This document shows, in pieces, positions 8,594 to 15,863 of a DNA stretch of 64,000 nt. A model generated the notes under the pieces. The model did no database searches. It saw only the letters and a program-made list of their open reading frames with translations, and was not told the origin of the DNA. Where the stretch lies: NCBI RefSeq assembly GCF_900230215.1, contig NZ_LT907982.1, positions 930,001 through 994,000 on the forward strand, read 5' to 3'. Source of the stretch: Jatrophihabitans sp. GAS493 (GTDB lineage: Bacteria > Actinomycetota > Actinomycetes > Mycobacteriales > Jatrophihabitantaceae). The position numbers and the translations under genes were made by a program. How positions within the stretch are numbered: the stretch's first letter is position 1; every line of letters begins with the position of its first letter.

Positions 8594-9109
8594 CTACTCC
8601 GAGACGAACTGAATGAAGTCGGTGTCGAAGATCTGCCCCGGGTAGGCCCCTTGCAGGTTCTTGACCAGATCCTTCTTCAGCGCCTCCCGCTTGGCCTTGC
8701 TCGAGATCTGCGGGACGGTCAGGTTGCTGAACTCATCGATGATGATGTTCGCGGCCTTGGTGGTCTCCATCCCGGCCTCGTGACCGGCCACCAGCGTGAG
8801 GGCGACCTGGACCTTCAGGTAGTGACCGCCGGCCAGGTTGAGGGTCATCGCGTCCATGGTGACGATGTTTCCGGCCTTCGGCACCGCGACGGCGTTGGAC
8901 TTCGGCATCAGGAAGAAGTACCCGGCACCGCCCAGGGCTAGGACGACCACGGCAATGATGATGAAGAGCTTCTTCTTGCTCTTCTTCACCGGCTCCTCGA
9001 CCTCGGTAGCCGCGCCGGGGATGTTCTTTCCGCCGACTGTCGAGCCGGCGCCGGTCTTGACCGACGACTGACCGACGACCTTGCGTTCGGTGGGTGCGGC
9101 GATAGCCAT
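8594..9109 (-). CDS. fliL: FliL, flagellar stator-associated protein
   Basis: A 171-residue protein with a cytoplasmic N-terminus, one membrane span (LFIIIAVVVLALGGAGYFFLM, near residues 46-66) and an outside domain with MDAMTLNLAGGHYLKVQVALTL, the FliL pattern. FliL surrounds stator units and affects motor torque. The gene follows motA-motB, and its ATG is preceded by GAGGAGAT. The next gene, fliM, starts after a 142-base gap, so transcription may be boosted there, though I see no clear promoter. Confidence 0.93.
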   Translation of the reverse strand: MAIAAPTERKVVGQSSVKTGAGSTVGGKNIPGAATEVEEPVKKSKKKLFIIIAVVVLALGGAGYFFLMPKSNAVAVPKAGNIVTMDAMTLNLAGGHYLKVQVALTLVAGHEAGMETTKAANIIIDEFSNLTVPQISSKAKREALKKDLVKNLQGAYPGQIFDTDFIQFVSE

Positions 9110-9184
9110 GATGATCTCCTCGGTACTTACTGTTCGTTGTCGTAGCTGGACTGGACGTTCGGTGGTCTGGGTAAATCGGGTGGG

Positions 9185-10123
9185 TCAGGGCGTCGCGGCG
9201 GCGACGACCGGAAGCTTGGACTTGTCGGTCGCCGAGAGCATCGACAGGATCACCACGTCGACCCGGCGGTTGCCGGCGACCGAACGGGGATCGCTCGGTG
9301 CGTAGAGCGGTCGCTGGTCGGAGAACCCGGCCGCCGACAGTCGGCTGGAGGGAACCTGGCGCTGCACCATGAAGCGCACCACCGCGGAGGCCCGAGCCGA
9401 CGAGAGCTCCCACCCCGATGGGTACTCCGGTTCGGTGCTCACGCCGAGCTGGTTGGTGTGCCCGTCCACTTCGATGGGGTTCGGGATGTGCACCAGCGGC
9501 GGGACCACCGCGTCCAGGATGGTCTGGCCACCCGGCAGCAGCGTTGCCTTGTTACCGGGGAAGACCAGGCTGTTGGTGACGATGGTGACCACCAGGCCGC
9601 GCTGGTCGATGGTGTACTGAGCGACGCCGGCCAGACCCTTGGAGGCCAGTGACTTGGCGATGCTCTTCTCGATCTTCTCGAACTCGTCGACCTCGGCCTT
9701 GACCGCGGCGGCGCCCTGTTTGGCCGCCGCCACCGCCTGGGCCGCCTCGGCTGCGGCCGCGGCATCGACTGCGGCGCTGGCCGCAGACTGCGACAGGTTC
9801 GGGTTGGGCAGCGTCGGGGCGTTATCCGACGAGGCCGAGTTGTCCTGGTTCGGCGAGAGCTGGGCGGCGATGGTGTCGCCCTCCTCGTTGCCGAGGCCGG
9901 TGCTGCCGTCCAGGATGGACTGCTGTCCACCGCCGAACGCCGACGAGAGTGAGGCCCGAAGCTGGGAGAGCTTCGAGGTGTTCACCTGCGAGATCGAGTA
10001 GAGAACGATGAAGAGCACCAGGAGCAGTGTGAGCATGTCGGCGTATGTCACTAGCCAACGCTCGCTGCCGCCTTCACCCTCTTCCTCCTCATGATGCTTC
10101 TTCTTTCGTCCGTGCCCGCTCAT
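9185..10123 (-). CDS. motB: MotB, stator protein anchoring to peptidoglycan
   Basis: A 312-residue stator subunit. A charged N-terminus (GRKKKHHEEEEGEGG) precedes the single membrane span YADMLTLLLVLFIVLYSIS, which carries the essential ion-binding aspartate (residue 29). An alanine-rich linker follows, then an OmpA/MotB peptidoglycan-binding domain with IEVDGHTNQLG and SRLSAAGFSDQRPL. The start is the ATG at 10123, two bases after the motA stop. A longer frame upstream reads through motA in another frame and is not used. Confidence 0.94.
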   Translation of the reverse strand: MSGHGRKKKHHEEEEGEGGSERWLVTYADMLTLLLVLFIVLYSISQVNTSKLSQLRASLSSAFGGGQQSILDGSTGLGNEEGDTIAAQLSPNQDNSASSDNAPTLPNPNLSQSAASAAVDAAAAAEAAQAVAAAKQGAAAVKAEVDEFEKIEKSIAKSLASKGLAGVAQYTIDQRGLVVTIVTNSLVFPGNKATLLPGGQTILDAVVPPLVHIPNPIEVDGHTNQLGVSTEPEYPSGWELSSARASAVVRFMVQRQVPSSRLSAAGFSDQRPLYAPSDPRSVAGNRRVDVVILSMLSATDKSKLPVVAAATP

Positions 10124-10125
10124 GA

Positions 10126-10896
10126 TCAGGCAACTTCCTTCTTGCTCTGCTCGACCGGTGGCAGCAGGCTGTGCAGCTTCTGCTCGACCAGGCGCGGGTT
10201 GGAGCCGTCCTGGATGGCCAGCACACCCTCGATGGCCAGATCCATCTGCGCGCACTCCATGTCGCTGATGCGGCGCAGCCGGTTGCCCATCGGGAACCAG
10301 AAGAGGTTGGCCGACAGCACGCCCCACAGGGTGGCGACGAAGGCCGAGGCGATCTCAGCGCCGAGCTCGGCCGGCTCAGCAAGGTTGCCGAGCACGTGGA
10401 TCAGGCCGATGACGGTACCGATGATGCCGATGGTCGGCGCGAAGCCGCCCATGTCCTGCATGACCTTCGCTCCGCGGCGGTCGCTGTCGCGTTTGGTGTC
10501 GACCTCGGCGCCGAGGATCTCAGCCACGGCGGCCGAGTCGGTTCCGTCGACGGCCATCTCCAGAGCACGCTTCAGGAACGGGTCCTCGATGTTGGCGACG
10601 TCGTCCTCCAGCGCCAGCAGGCCCTCGCGGCGGGCGCGCTCGGCCAGCTTGACCAGGATCTCGACCGAACGGTCGGGCGGTGCCACCTTGGCCGTCAGGG
10701 CCAGTTTGATGAGCTTCGGGAGTGCCTTCGCGTCGGGGAGTACACCGCCGGCGACGGCGGCACCGATGGTGCCGATGAAGACCAGCATCAGCGGCGCCGG
10801 AAGGAAGATCGCCATCGGGCTGCTGCCTTCGAGGATCATCGATCCGAAGACTGCGGCCAGGGCGGCTCCGATTCCGATTAAGGTAGCCGGATCCAC
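10126..10896 (-). CDS. motA: MotA, stator ion-channel protein
   Basis: A 256-residue membrane protein with four spans and the long cytoplasmic loop between spans 2 and 3. The loop carries the charged FliG-contact segment around LVKLAERARREGLLALEDD. GGFAPTIGIIGTVIGLIHVLGNL forms the third span and includes the conserved proline. A SANLFWFPMGNRLRR segment lies at the end of the fourth. The protein is closer to the MotA/PomA type with short N-terminal loops. Whether H+ or Na+ drives it is not decidable here. It is paired with motB at a two-base gap. Confidence 0.95.
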   Translation of the reverse strand: MDPATLIGIGAALAAVFGSMILEGSSPMAIFLPAPLMLVFIGTIGAAVAGGVLPDAKALPKLIKLALTAKVAPPDRSVEILVKLAERARREGLLALEDDVANIEDPFLKRALEMAVDGTDSAAVAEILGAEVDTKRDSDRRGAKVMQDMGGFAPTIGIIGTVIGLIHVLGNLAEPAELGAEIASAFVATLWGVLSANLFWFPMGNRLRRISDMECAQMDLAIEGVLAIQDGSNPRLVEQKLHSLLPPVEQSKKEVA

Positions 10897-10897
10897 G

Positions 10898-11245
10898 TCA
10901 GACTCCCTTGCGGTGCAGGGCCACTACCGAAGAGATGTGTCCTGAGGTCTGGCCGCTGTTGCCGGAGCCACTGTGCCGCTGATGCGGCGACGGGTCCTTC
11001 GCGAGCCACTGGTTGGGTCCGGCGGTGATGGGCGCAGCGTTGTCATTGCCCATCGACAGGGCGATCGCGATGACCTCCGAGCGCCAGGCGCGGATCGCGT
11101 CGACGAGTTCGTCGAGGGATTCCTGAATGACGTACTTGTTGCCATCGACGAGCGTCACGACGGTGTCGGGCGTCGCCTCGGCGCGCTCGATGAGGTCGGG
11201 GTTCAAGGCGAAGACCGGGCCGCCCAACCGATGTACCTGCAACAT
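10898..11245 (-). CDS. flbD: FlbD-family flagellar protein
   Basis: A 115-residue protein. The first 65 or so residues match the small FlbD family (MLQVHRLGGPVFALNPDLIE, then TVVTLVDGNKYVIQES, then the amphipathic LDELVDAIRAWR). Members are usually 60-75 residues; here a 50-residue tail rich in Gly, His, Ser and Pro is added. FlbD lies next to motA in many Gram-positive flagellar operons and its job is unclear. It is the first gene after a sigma-28-like promoter, and its ribosome site overlaps a strong CsrA-like sequence (11252-11263). Confidence 0.85.
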   Translation of the reverse strand: MLQVHRLGGPVFALNPDLIERAEATPDTVVTLVDGNKYVIQESLDELVDAIRAWRSEVIAIALSMGNDNAAPITAGPNQWLAKDPSPHQRHSGSGNSGQTSGHISSVVALHRKGV

Positions 11246-11251
11246 AGGGAT

Positions 11252-11263
11252 CCATCCTTGAAT
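11252..11263 (-). promoter_or_regulatory. Near-consensus CsrA site over the flbD ribosome site
   Basis: Minus-strand ATTCAAGGATGG matches the known CsrA consensus RUACARGGAUGU at 10 of 12 positions, including the whole CARGGAUG core. It covers the Shine-Dalgarno region of flbD (start at 11245). Binding there would block translation of flbD and, through coupling, of motAB. Confidence 0.45.
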
Positions 11264-11269
11264 TTCGAA

Positions 11270-11287
11270 GAGGCCGTCCGTGGCCCC
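11270..11287 (-). promoter_or_regulatory. GGA hairpin in the flbD leader
   Basis: On the minus strand GGGGCC pairs with GGCCTC (one G-U pair) around the loop ACGGAC. A loop of the form ANGGA is the preferred CsrA target. It begins a few bases after the expected start of transcription. Confidence 0.45.
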
Positions 11288-11297
11288 GTTGAATTTT

Positions 11298-11324
11298 TTA
11301 TCGGCTGCCCACGACCGAACCTGA
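11298..11324 (-). promoter_or_regulatory. Sigma-28-type promoter for flbD-motA-motB-fliL
   Basis: A perfect GCCGATAA -10 element (minus strand, 11298-11305) lies 15 bases from a weak TCAG -35 (11321-11324). GCCGATAA is the established sigma-28/sigma-D -10 sequence. The genes downstream are late motor genes, as expected. Confidence 0.55.
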
Positions 11325-11345
11325 GCCCGAAGGCTTCAGGTCCGG
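11308..11345 (-). terminator. Hairpin after flgE
   Basis: On the minus strand ACCTGAAGCC and GGCTCAGGT fold around TTCG with one mismatch, and flanking bases extend the stem. A run of A, not U, follows. It could stop transcripts from the flgB operon, but it overlaps the sigma-28 -35 region, so its role is uncertain. Confidence 0.35.
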
Positions 11346-11399
11346 CCGTGGCGCATGCCTCGTTGATTCAGCGGTCCCTCTGGCGAGGGTCAATCCCTA

Positions 11400-12200
11400 C
11401 TAGCTGAGCTGGACCAGCGTCTGCAGGACCTCGTCCGAGGTGCTGATGACGCGCGAGTTCGCCTGGAAACCGCGCTCGGCGATGATCAGGTTGGTGAGCT
11501 CGGCGGCCAGGTTGACGTTGGACATTTCCAGCGCGCCGGCCGTGATCTTGCCGAAGGCACCGGTCTCCGGGGCGCCGATGATCGGCGGGCCCGAGTTGCC
11601 GCTGACGGCCCACTCGGAGTCACCCATCTTCTGCAGGCCGGCCGGGTTGGCGAAGGTCGCGAGGCCGATCTGGCCGAGCTGGGTGGAGGCGCCGGTGGAG
11701 TCGACGGCGTTGATCGTGCCGTCCTGGGCGATGCTGTAGCTCTGGTACGTGCCGTTGGTCAGACCGGTGAGGGTGATCACCGCGCCGGTCGGGTCCTCCA
11801 GCATTCCACCGGCCGGGGTGACCAGGTGGCCGACCTGGTCCAGGGAGTACGAACCCTGGCGGGTGTACATGGTGGCGCCGCCCTGGGAGACCATGAAGAA
11901 GCCGTCGCCGTCGACCAGCATGTCGGTGCCGCGGCCGGTGACCTGGGTCGAGCCCTGAGTGAAGTCGGTGACGACGCCGGCCAGCTTCACACCGAGGCCG
12001 ACCTGCTTGCCGTTGGTGCCGCCCTGGGTGGCCGTTCCGGCCGAGGCACCCTGCAGGGTCTGGCTGAGCGTGTCGGAGAAGACCGCCGAGCTGCTCTTGT
12101 AGCCGGTGGTGTTGACGTTGGCGATGTTGTTCGACGCGACGTCGAGCATCTGCTGGTGTGCTGCGAGACCGGAGATGCCGGTGAAGAGTGAGCGCAACAT
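11400..12200 (-). CDS. flgE: FlgE, flagellar hook protein (short form)
   Basis: A 266-residue axial protein with the rod/hook signature at its N-terminus (MLRSLFTGISGLAAHQQMLDV, then SNNIANVNTTGYK) and the matching C-terminal helix (ELTNLIIAERGFQANSRVISTSDEVLQTL). The middle has DMLVDGDGFFMVSQGG. Hook proteins are usually about 400 residues; this length is closer to the distal-rod protein FlgG. The call as FlgE rests on its position just after fliK and flgD. A FlgG-like role, with the true hook gene elsewhere, cannot be excluded. Confidence 0.8.
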   Translation of the reverse strand: MLRSLFTGISGLAAHQQMLDVASNNIANVNTTGYKSSSAVFSDTLSQTLQGASAGTATQGGTNGKQVGLGVKLAGVVTDFTQGSTQVTGRGTDMLVDGDGFFMVSQGGATMYTRQGSYSLDQVGHLVTPAGGMLEDPTGAVITLTGLTNGTYQSYSIAQDGTINAVDSTGASTQLGQIGLATFANPAGLQKMGDSEWAVSGNSGPPIIGAPETGAFGKITAGALEMSNVNLAAELTNLIIAERGFQANSRVISTSDEVLQTLVQLS

Positions 12201-12292
12201 GGTGGGGGTACTCCTTTGTTGGGGGTGACGCTGTGGGGGATTTACGTTTTGGGTGGTGCCGGTGCTGACTGCTGCTTTGGATGCAACGGCGG

Positions 12293-12721
12293 TTAGCTGG
12301 AGAGAACCTGCTGGACGTCGGTCAGGGCGACCGTCTTGGTGCCGACCTGCAGTGACGGTGTCGTGCCGGAGATGGTGGCGGCGCTGACCAGGCCCGTCGC
12401 GAGGTTGCCGGCGCTGTCGGTGTAGCTGATGTTGTGCCCGACCATGCTCGTCGCCGCCTGCACCTGCTGCGCGTTCAACGTGTTCACGCTGTTGCTGGAG
12501 AGCGTCTGCATGGTCTGCACCTGGGACAGGGTTGCCGTCTCGTTCATGAAGGTCGAGGTGTCAACCGGCTTGCTCGGGTCCTGATACTTCAGCTGCGCGA
12601 CGAGCAGCTGCAGGAATGCGTCCGGGGACAACGAGGTGTTGTCGACCGAAGCCGCATTCAAGTTCGTGGTCGATGGCACCGTCGCCGTCGGCGTGCTTAC
12701 CGAACTAACTGGGCTTGTCAT
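12293..12721 (-). CDS. flgD: FlgD, hook assembly scaffold (short form)
   Basis: A 142-residue protein holding the conserved N-terminal FlgD region: LSPDAFLQLLVAQLKYQDPSKPVD, then TFMNETATLSQVQTMQTL. Only about 60 residues follow, so the full C-terminal Tudor/FnIII-like domains of enteric FlgD (about 230 residues) are missing or reduced to one small beta domain. FlgD caps the growing hook. The gene lies between fliK and flgE, as is common in Gram-positive clusters. Confidence 0.9.
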   Translation of the reverse strand: MTSPVSSVSTPTATVPSTTNLNAASVDNTSLSPDAFLQLLVAQLKYQDPSKPVDTSTFMNETATLSQVQTMQTLSSNSVNTLNAQQVQAATSMVGHNISYTDSAGNLATGLVSAATISGTTPSLQVGTKTVALTDVQQVLSS

Positions 12722-12787
12722 CTGTTCTCCTTATTGAGCCGGTTGAGCGGTAGTGCGTTCGTGTAGGTCATCGTTCGTGTCGTCATC

Positions 12788-14380
12788 TCAGAGCAGCCGA
12801 TCGAGTGCGGTGTCGGTCGAGGCGCTGCGCAGCCGAGCGGTGGGCTGGACGCGCCCCGCTCCGCCCTCGCCGCCGTCGCCGTGTCCCGCGTTGCCGCCTC
12901 GGGTCGAGGCGTCGTCGTTGCCGCCGCGACCGTTGCCGAGGGATACATCAACCCCGGTGAAGCCGTGGCTCTGCAGGTTCCGGCTGAGGTCACCGAGGCT
13001 GTCGCTGAGGGCATCGTGGCCGCTCGCGGTGGCGGCGTTGAGCGTGACGCTGATCTGGCCGTTCTCGATATGTGCGATCACCCGCACCGCGCCGAGCTCA
13101 GCCGGGTGCAGGTCGATGGTGAGCTGATGCTGCCCGCTGGCCGTCGCGAGGAGCGCGTTCAGCGGAGTGCTCAGCTGCTGGGCGACCGCGGCCGGCGGAG
13201 CCGCGGCGGCGATCGGGGCCGCCGGTGCCGCCACCGGGACGGGCTGGGTGAGGGCGTTGATCGCCTGCTGCACCGAGACGGAGTTTCCGGTCTGGCTGAC
13301 CACCAGGGCATCCGCGCTGAGCGGCGCGTTGGGTACGGCCGGTCGGTCGCTGGCCGTGGCGACGCCGGACGTCGCCGAAGTGGCGGCAGCCGGCGCGGTG
13401 GCTGCGTCGGCGGTGGCTGACTGGGTGCTCGATTTGGCGGTGCTCGATTGGGCGGTGCTCGATTGGGCGGTGCTCGATTGGGCGGTGCTCGATTGGGCGG
13501 CCAGCGCGGCGGCGAAGGACGCCGGGATGGCCGTGCCCGCCGCCGGGGTGGTGGCGGATGCGCCTGCGGCCGACGGGGTTGCGGCCGCCCCGGTCGCCGG
13601 TCGGCCGGTCTGCGCGGTCAGCGGATCCTGGGCCGCGCCCAACTCCGGGTCGGCGGTCGAGGCGTCCTGGGCCGTGGCTGAGTTGGCTGAGGTGCCTGAG
13701 TTGGCTGAGTTGGCTGAGTCGGCAGCCGCTATCGCTGTCGCGTCGGCCACCAGGGCGGTGAAGGCGGCGCTCGGGGTCCCGCTCGCAGTCGCCAGCGTTG
13801 TCGCCGTCGCAGTTGCGGTCGGTGCGGTGGCCGGCGCCGCGGCGGAGCCGAGCGTCGCATCGGCGAGGCTGAGCGTCGTATCGACGCTGCCGGTAGCGGT
13901 GGCCGGTGCTGAAACATTGGCCGTCGAGGTGCCGGCGGCCGGGGTGGCGAGCAGCGCGGCCAGACCGGCCAGCAGCGCTGGGTCGCCGGAGGCGCTGGTG
14001 GTTGGATCGACCGCAGCCGTCGCGTCGGTCGCCGGGTTCGGTGCGGACGGCACCGTTGGCGCGGCTACCGGAGTGACCGAACCGGCGGCGATTGAGCCGG
14101 CCAGCAGCGCGGCGAACTCGGTCGCAGCGGCGGTCGAGGAGTGCCGGCGAGCCGCCGCGCCACTCTTCTCGCTGCCCTGAGCCGTGGTGGTCGCGTCGGT
14201 GCTCGCCGAGGCGTCGGTGCCAGTTGCAGTGCTCGCCGAGGTGCTCGTGGTTGCGTTCGAGGTGCTGCCCTCCTGCTGCGAAGACGACTCCTCTTCGCTG
14301 CGGCGCTGGACCCGCGGTGAAGTCGGCTGGCTGAGCGGGGTGGCGGCGACGCTGAGCAGGGCGACGTTGGTTGCGCTCAT
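12788..14380 (-). CDS. fliK: FliK, hook-length control protein
   Basis: A 530-residue secreted ruler protein. The C-terminal domain is conserved (HQLTIDLHPAELGAVRV, then DLSRNLQSHGFTGVDVSL) and is the part that contacts FlhB to switch export. The rest is extremely rich in Ala, Thr and Ser, as expected for an extended ruler. It contains an array of AKSST plus four AQSST units (DNA 13425-13499) and NSANS-type repeats (about 13676-13725). Repeat number could change ruler length and so hook length. The gene overlaps the upstream hydrolase by four bases. Confidence 0.87.
   Translation of the reverse strand: MSATNVALLSVAATPLSQPTSPRVQRRSEEESSSQQEGSTSNATTSTSASTATGTDASASTDATTTAQGSEKSGAAARRHSSTAAATEFAALLAGSIAAGSVTPVAAPTVPSAPNPATDATAAVDPTTSASGDPALLAGLAALLATPAAGTSTANVSAPATATGSVDTTLSLADATLGSAAAPATAPTATATATTLATASGTPSAAFTALVADATAIAAADSANSANSGTSANSATAQDASTADPELGAAQDPLTAQTGRPATGAAATPSAAGASATTPAAGTAIPASFAAALAAQSSTAQSSTAQSSTAQSSTAKSSTQSATADAATAPAAATSATSGVATASDRPAVPNAPLSADALVVSQTGNSVSVQQAINALTQPVPVAAPAAPIAAAAPPAAVAQQLSTPLNALLATASGQHQLTIDLHPAELGAVRVIAHIENGQISVTLNAATASGHDALSDSLGDLSRNLQSHGFTGVDVSLGNGRGGNDDASTRGGNAGHGDGGEGGAGRVQPTARLRSASTDTALDRLL
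13425..13499 (-). repeat. Five tandem 15-base repeats inside fliK
   Basis: Units at 13425, 13440, 13455, 13470 and 13485 (plus-strand form GTGCTCGATTGGGCG; the first unit has one change). They are in frame and encode AKSST and four AQSST units. Copy number could vary by slippage without a frameshift. Confidence 0.9.
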
Positions 14381-15429
14381 GACAGCTGCGCTCCCTTCGT
14401 GGTCATCAAGGCGGTGACTTTCTTTACGTAGTTCTGGGTCTCGCTGTACGGCGGGATGCCCCCGTACTTGTCGACCGCTCCGGAGCCGGCGTTGTAGGCG
14501 GCCAGAGCCAGTGGGACGGAGCCGCTGTATTTGCTGAGCAGGCCGGCATACATGCGTCCCGCGCCGTCGATGGCCGAAGAGGGGTTCAGCGGGTCGACAC
14601 CCAGACCGGCCGCGGTGCTCGGCATGAACTGCATGAGGCCGACCGCGCCGGCCTTGCTCATCGCCGACGTGTTGCCGCCGGACTCCTGCTGGGCCACCGC
14701 GGCCAGCAGGCCGGTCGGCAGACCGTACTTGGTCTCGGCCGCCTTGAACTGCGCGGAGTACTTCATCACGGCGGCGTTGAGGCCGGTGCCGCTCACCGCC
14801 GGCGAGGTGGCCGAGCTGTAACCGGAGGAGACGCTGGAGTCGGAGACGACTCGGCGGATCGAGGAGGGGTGGCCGTAGACGGTCTTGATGTGAACGCTCT
14901 GACCCTCGGTGGGAGCCTCGATGAGCTTGTTGTTGCCGATGTACATCGTCACGTGGTGGGCCGGATTGCCATAGAAGATGAGGTCGCCCGGCTTGGCGTC
15001 GGCGATACTGTCCACCGCGGTGCCGACCTTCTGCTGCTCGGCGGCGGTGCGCGGCAGCGAGATCCCCAATGATTTGTAGGAGGCCTGGGTCAGCCCCGAG
15101 CAGTCGATGCCGGTCGAGCTCTCGCCGCCCCAGACGTAGGGCGTGCCGAGGTAGGACTCGGCGGCCGAGACGGCGGCGTCACCGGTGGCCGTCGAAGTCG
15201 AATCGGTCGCCCCGGGGCCACCGGTGGCATCGCTGGATCCGTTGAGCTGGGAGAGCAGCGAGGAGAAGTCGGTTCCGGAGGCGCCCGAGGTCGACGAAGA
15301 CGCCGCCGCGGTGGTGCTCGCCGTCGCGGTGGTGGACGTGGTCGGTTTGACCCCGGCGAGCGTGTTGATCTGGTTCTGGATCGCGGCGACGCGGCTGAGC
15401 ACGTCGGCGATAGCGGTGGGTGCGGTCAT
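14377..15429 (-). CDS. Flagellar-operon peptidoglycan hydrolase: NlpC/P60 plus lytic transglycosylase
   Basis: A 350-residue two-enzyme protein. Residues 1-85 are a Ser/Thr-rich leader without a classical signal peptide. An NlpC/P60 endopeptidase domain follows with its catalytic cysteine in GIDCSGLTQASY and histidine in HHVTMYIG. The C-terminal part is a soluble-lytic-transglycosylase (SLT) domain with the catalytic glutamate in AVAQQESGG and the motifs GLMQFMPSTA and ALAAYNAGSGAV. One protein could therefore cut both stem peptides and glycan strands. It overlaps fliJ and fliK by four bases each, so it is an integral operon member. It probably replaces FlgJ in opening the wall for the rod, and is likely exported by the flagellar system since no signal peptide is seen. 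Confidence 0.88.
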   Translation of the reverse strand: MTAPTAIADVLSRVAAIQNQINTLAGVKPTTSTTATASTTAAASSSTSGASGTDFSSLLSQLNGSSDATGGPGATDSTSTATGDAAVSAAESYLGTPYVWGGESSTGIDCSGLTQASYKSLGISLPRTAAEQQKVGTAVDSIADAKPGDLIFYGNPAHHVTMYIGNNKLIEAPTEGQSVHIKTVYGHPSSIRRVVSDSSVSSGYSSATSPAVSGTGLNAAVMKYSAQFKAAETKYGLPTGLLAAVAQQESGGNTSAMSKAGAVGLMQFMPSTAAGLGVDPLNPSSAIDGAGRMYAGLLSKYSGSVPLALAAYNAGSGAVDKYGGIPPYSETQNYVKKVTALMTTKGAQLS

Positions 15430-15863
15430 CCGCGGCCTCCGATCATCTTCTTGGCGTGGCCCACCGCGGCGATCTCGTCGAGCTCGCGCTCGCCGGCCAG
15501 CTTCTCGTGGGCCAGTGCGGCCGCGGTCTGGCGCTCCAGCAGTTCTTCGGCCGTGCGGCGTCCCCGAGCCGCCTCGACCAGGTCGTCGAGGGACTGGTTG
15601 GCCGCGACGCGCGCACGCTCGGCGGTACGGTGCGCCTGATCGGCGGTTGCGGCCGCGGCCTGGCGGGCGACGATCGAGGCCAGGAAAGCCGGTGTGCTCT
15701 GCGCGATGTTCTCAGCCCGGCCGGAGGCCCGGCGGCGTTCGGACGCGGCGTGGGCCGCGGTCTCCTGCTCACGGCGGCGGGCCGCGCCCAGGCGCTGCTT
15801 GGCCAGGTCTTCGTTGGCGGCGCGGGCGCGCAGCAGGGTGGTCACCCAACGTTGTGCAGCCAT
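15426..15863 (-). CDS. fliJ: FliJ, export chaperone/ATPase stalk protein
   Basis: A 145-residue, highly charged, almost entirely helical protein (alanine, arginine and glutamate-rich coiled coil). FliJ proteins are a two-helix coiled coil that sits in the centre of the FliI ring and contacts FlhA. Sequence identity in this family is low, so the call rests on the coiled-coil nature, the length and the position directly after fliI with a one-base overlap. Confidence 0.8.
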   Translation of the reverse strand: MAAQRWVTTLLRARAANEDLAKQRLGAARRREQETAAHAASERRRASGRAENIAQSTPAFLASIVARQAAAATADQAHRTAERARVAANQSLDDLVEAARGRRTAEELLERQTAAALAHEKLAGERELDEIAAVGHAKKMIGGRG

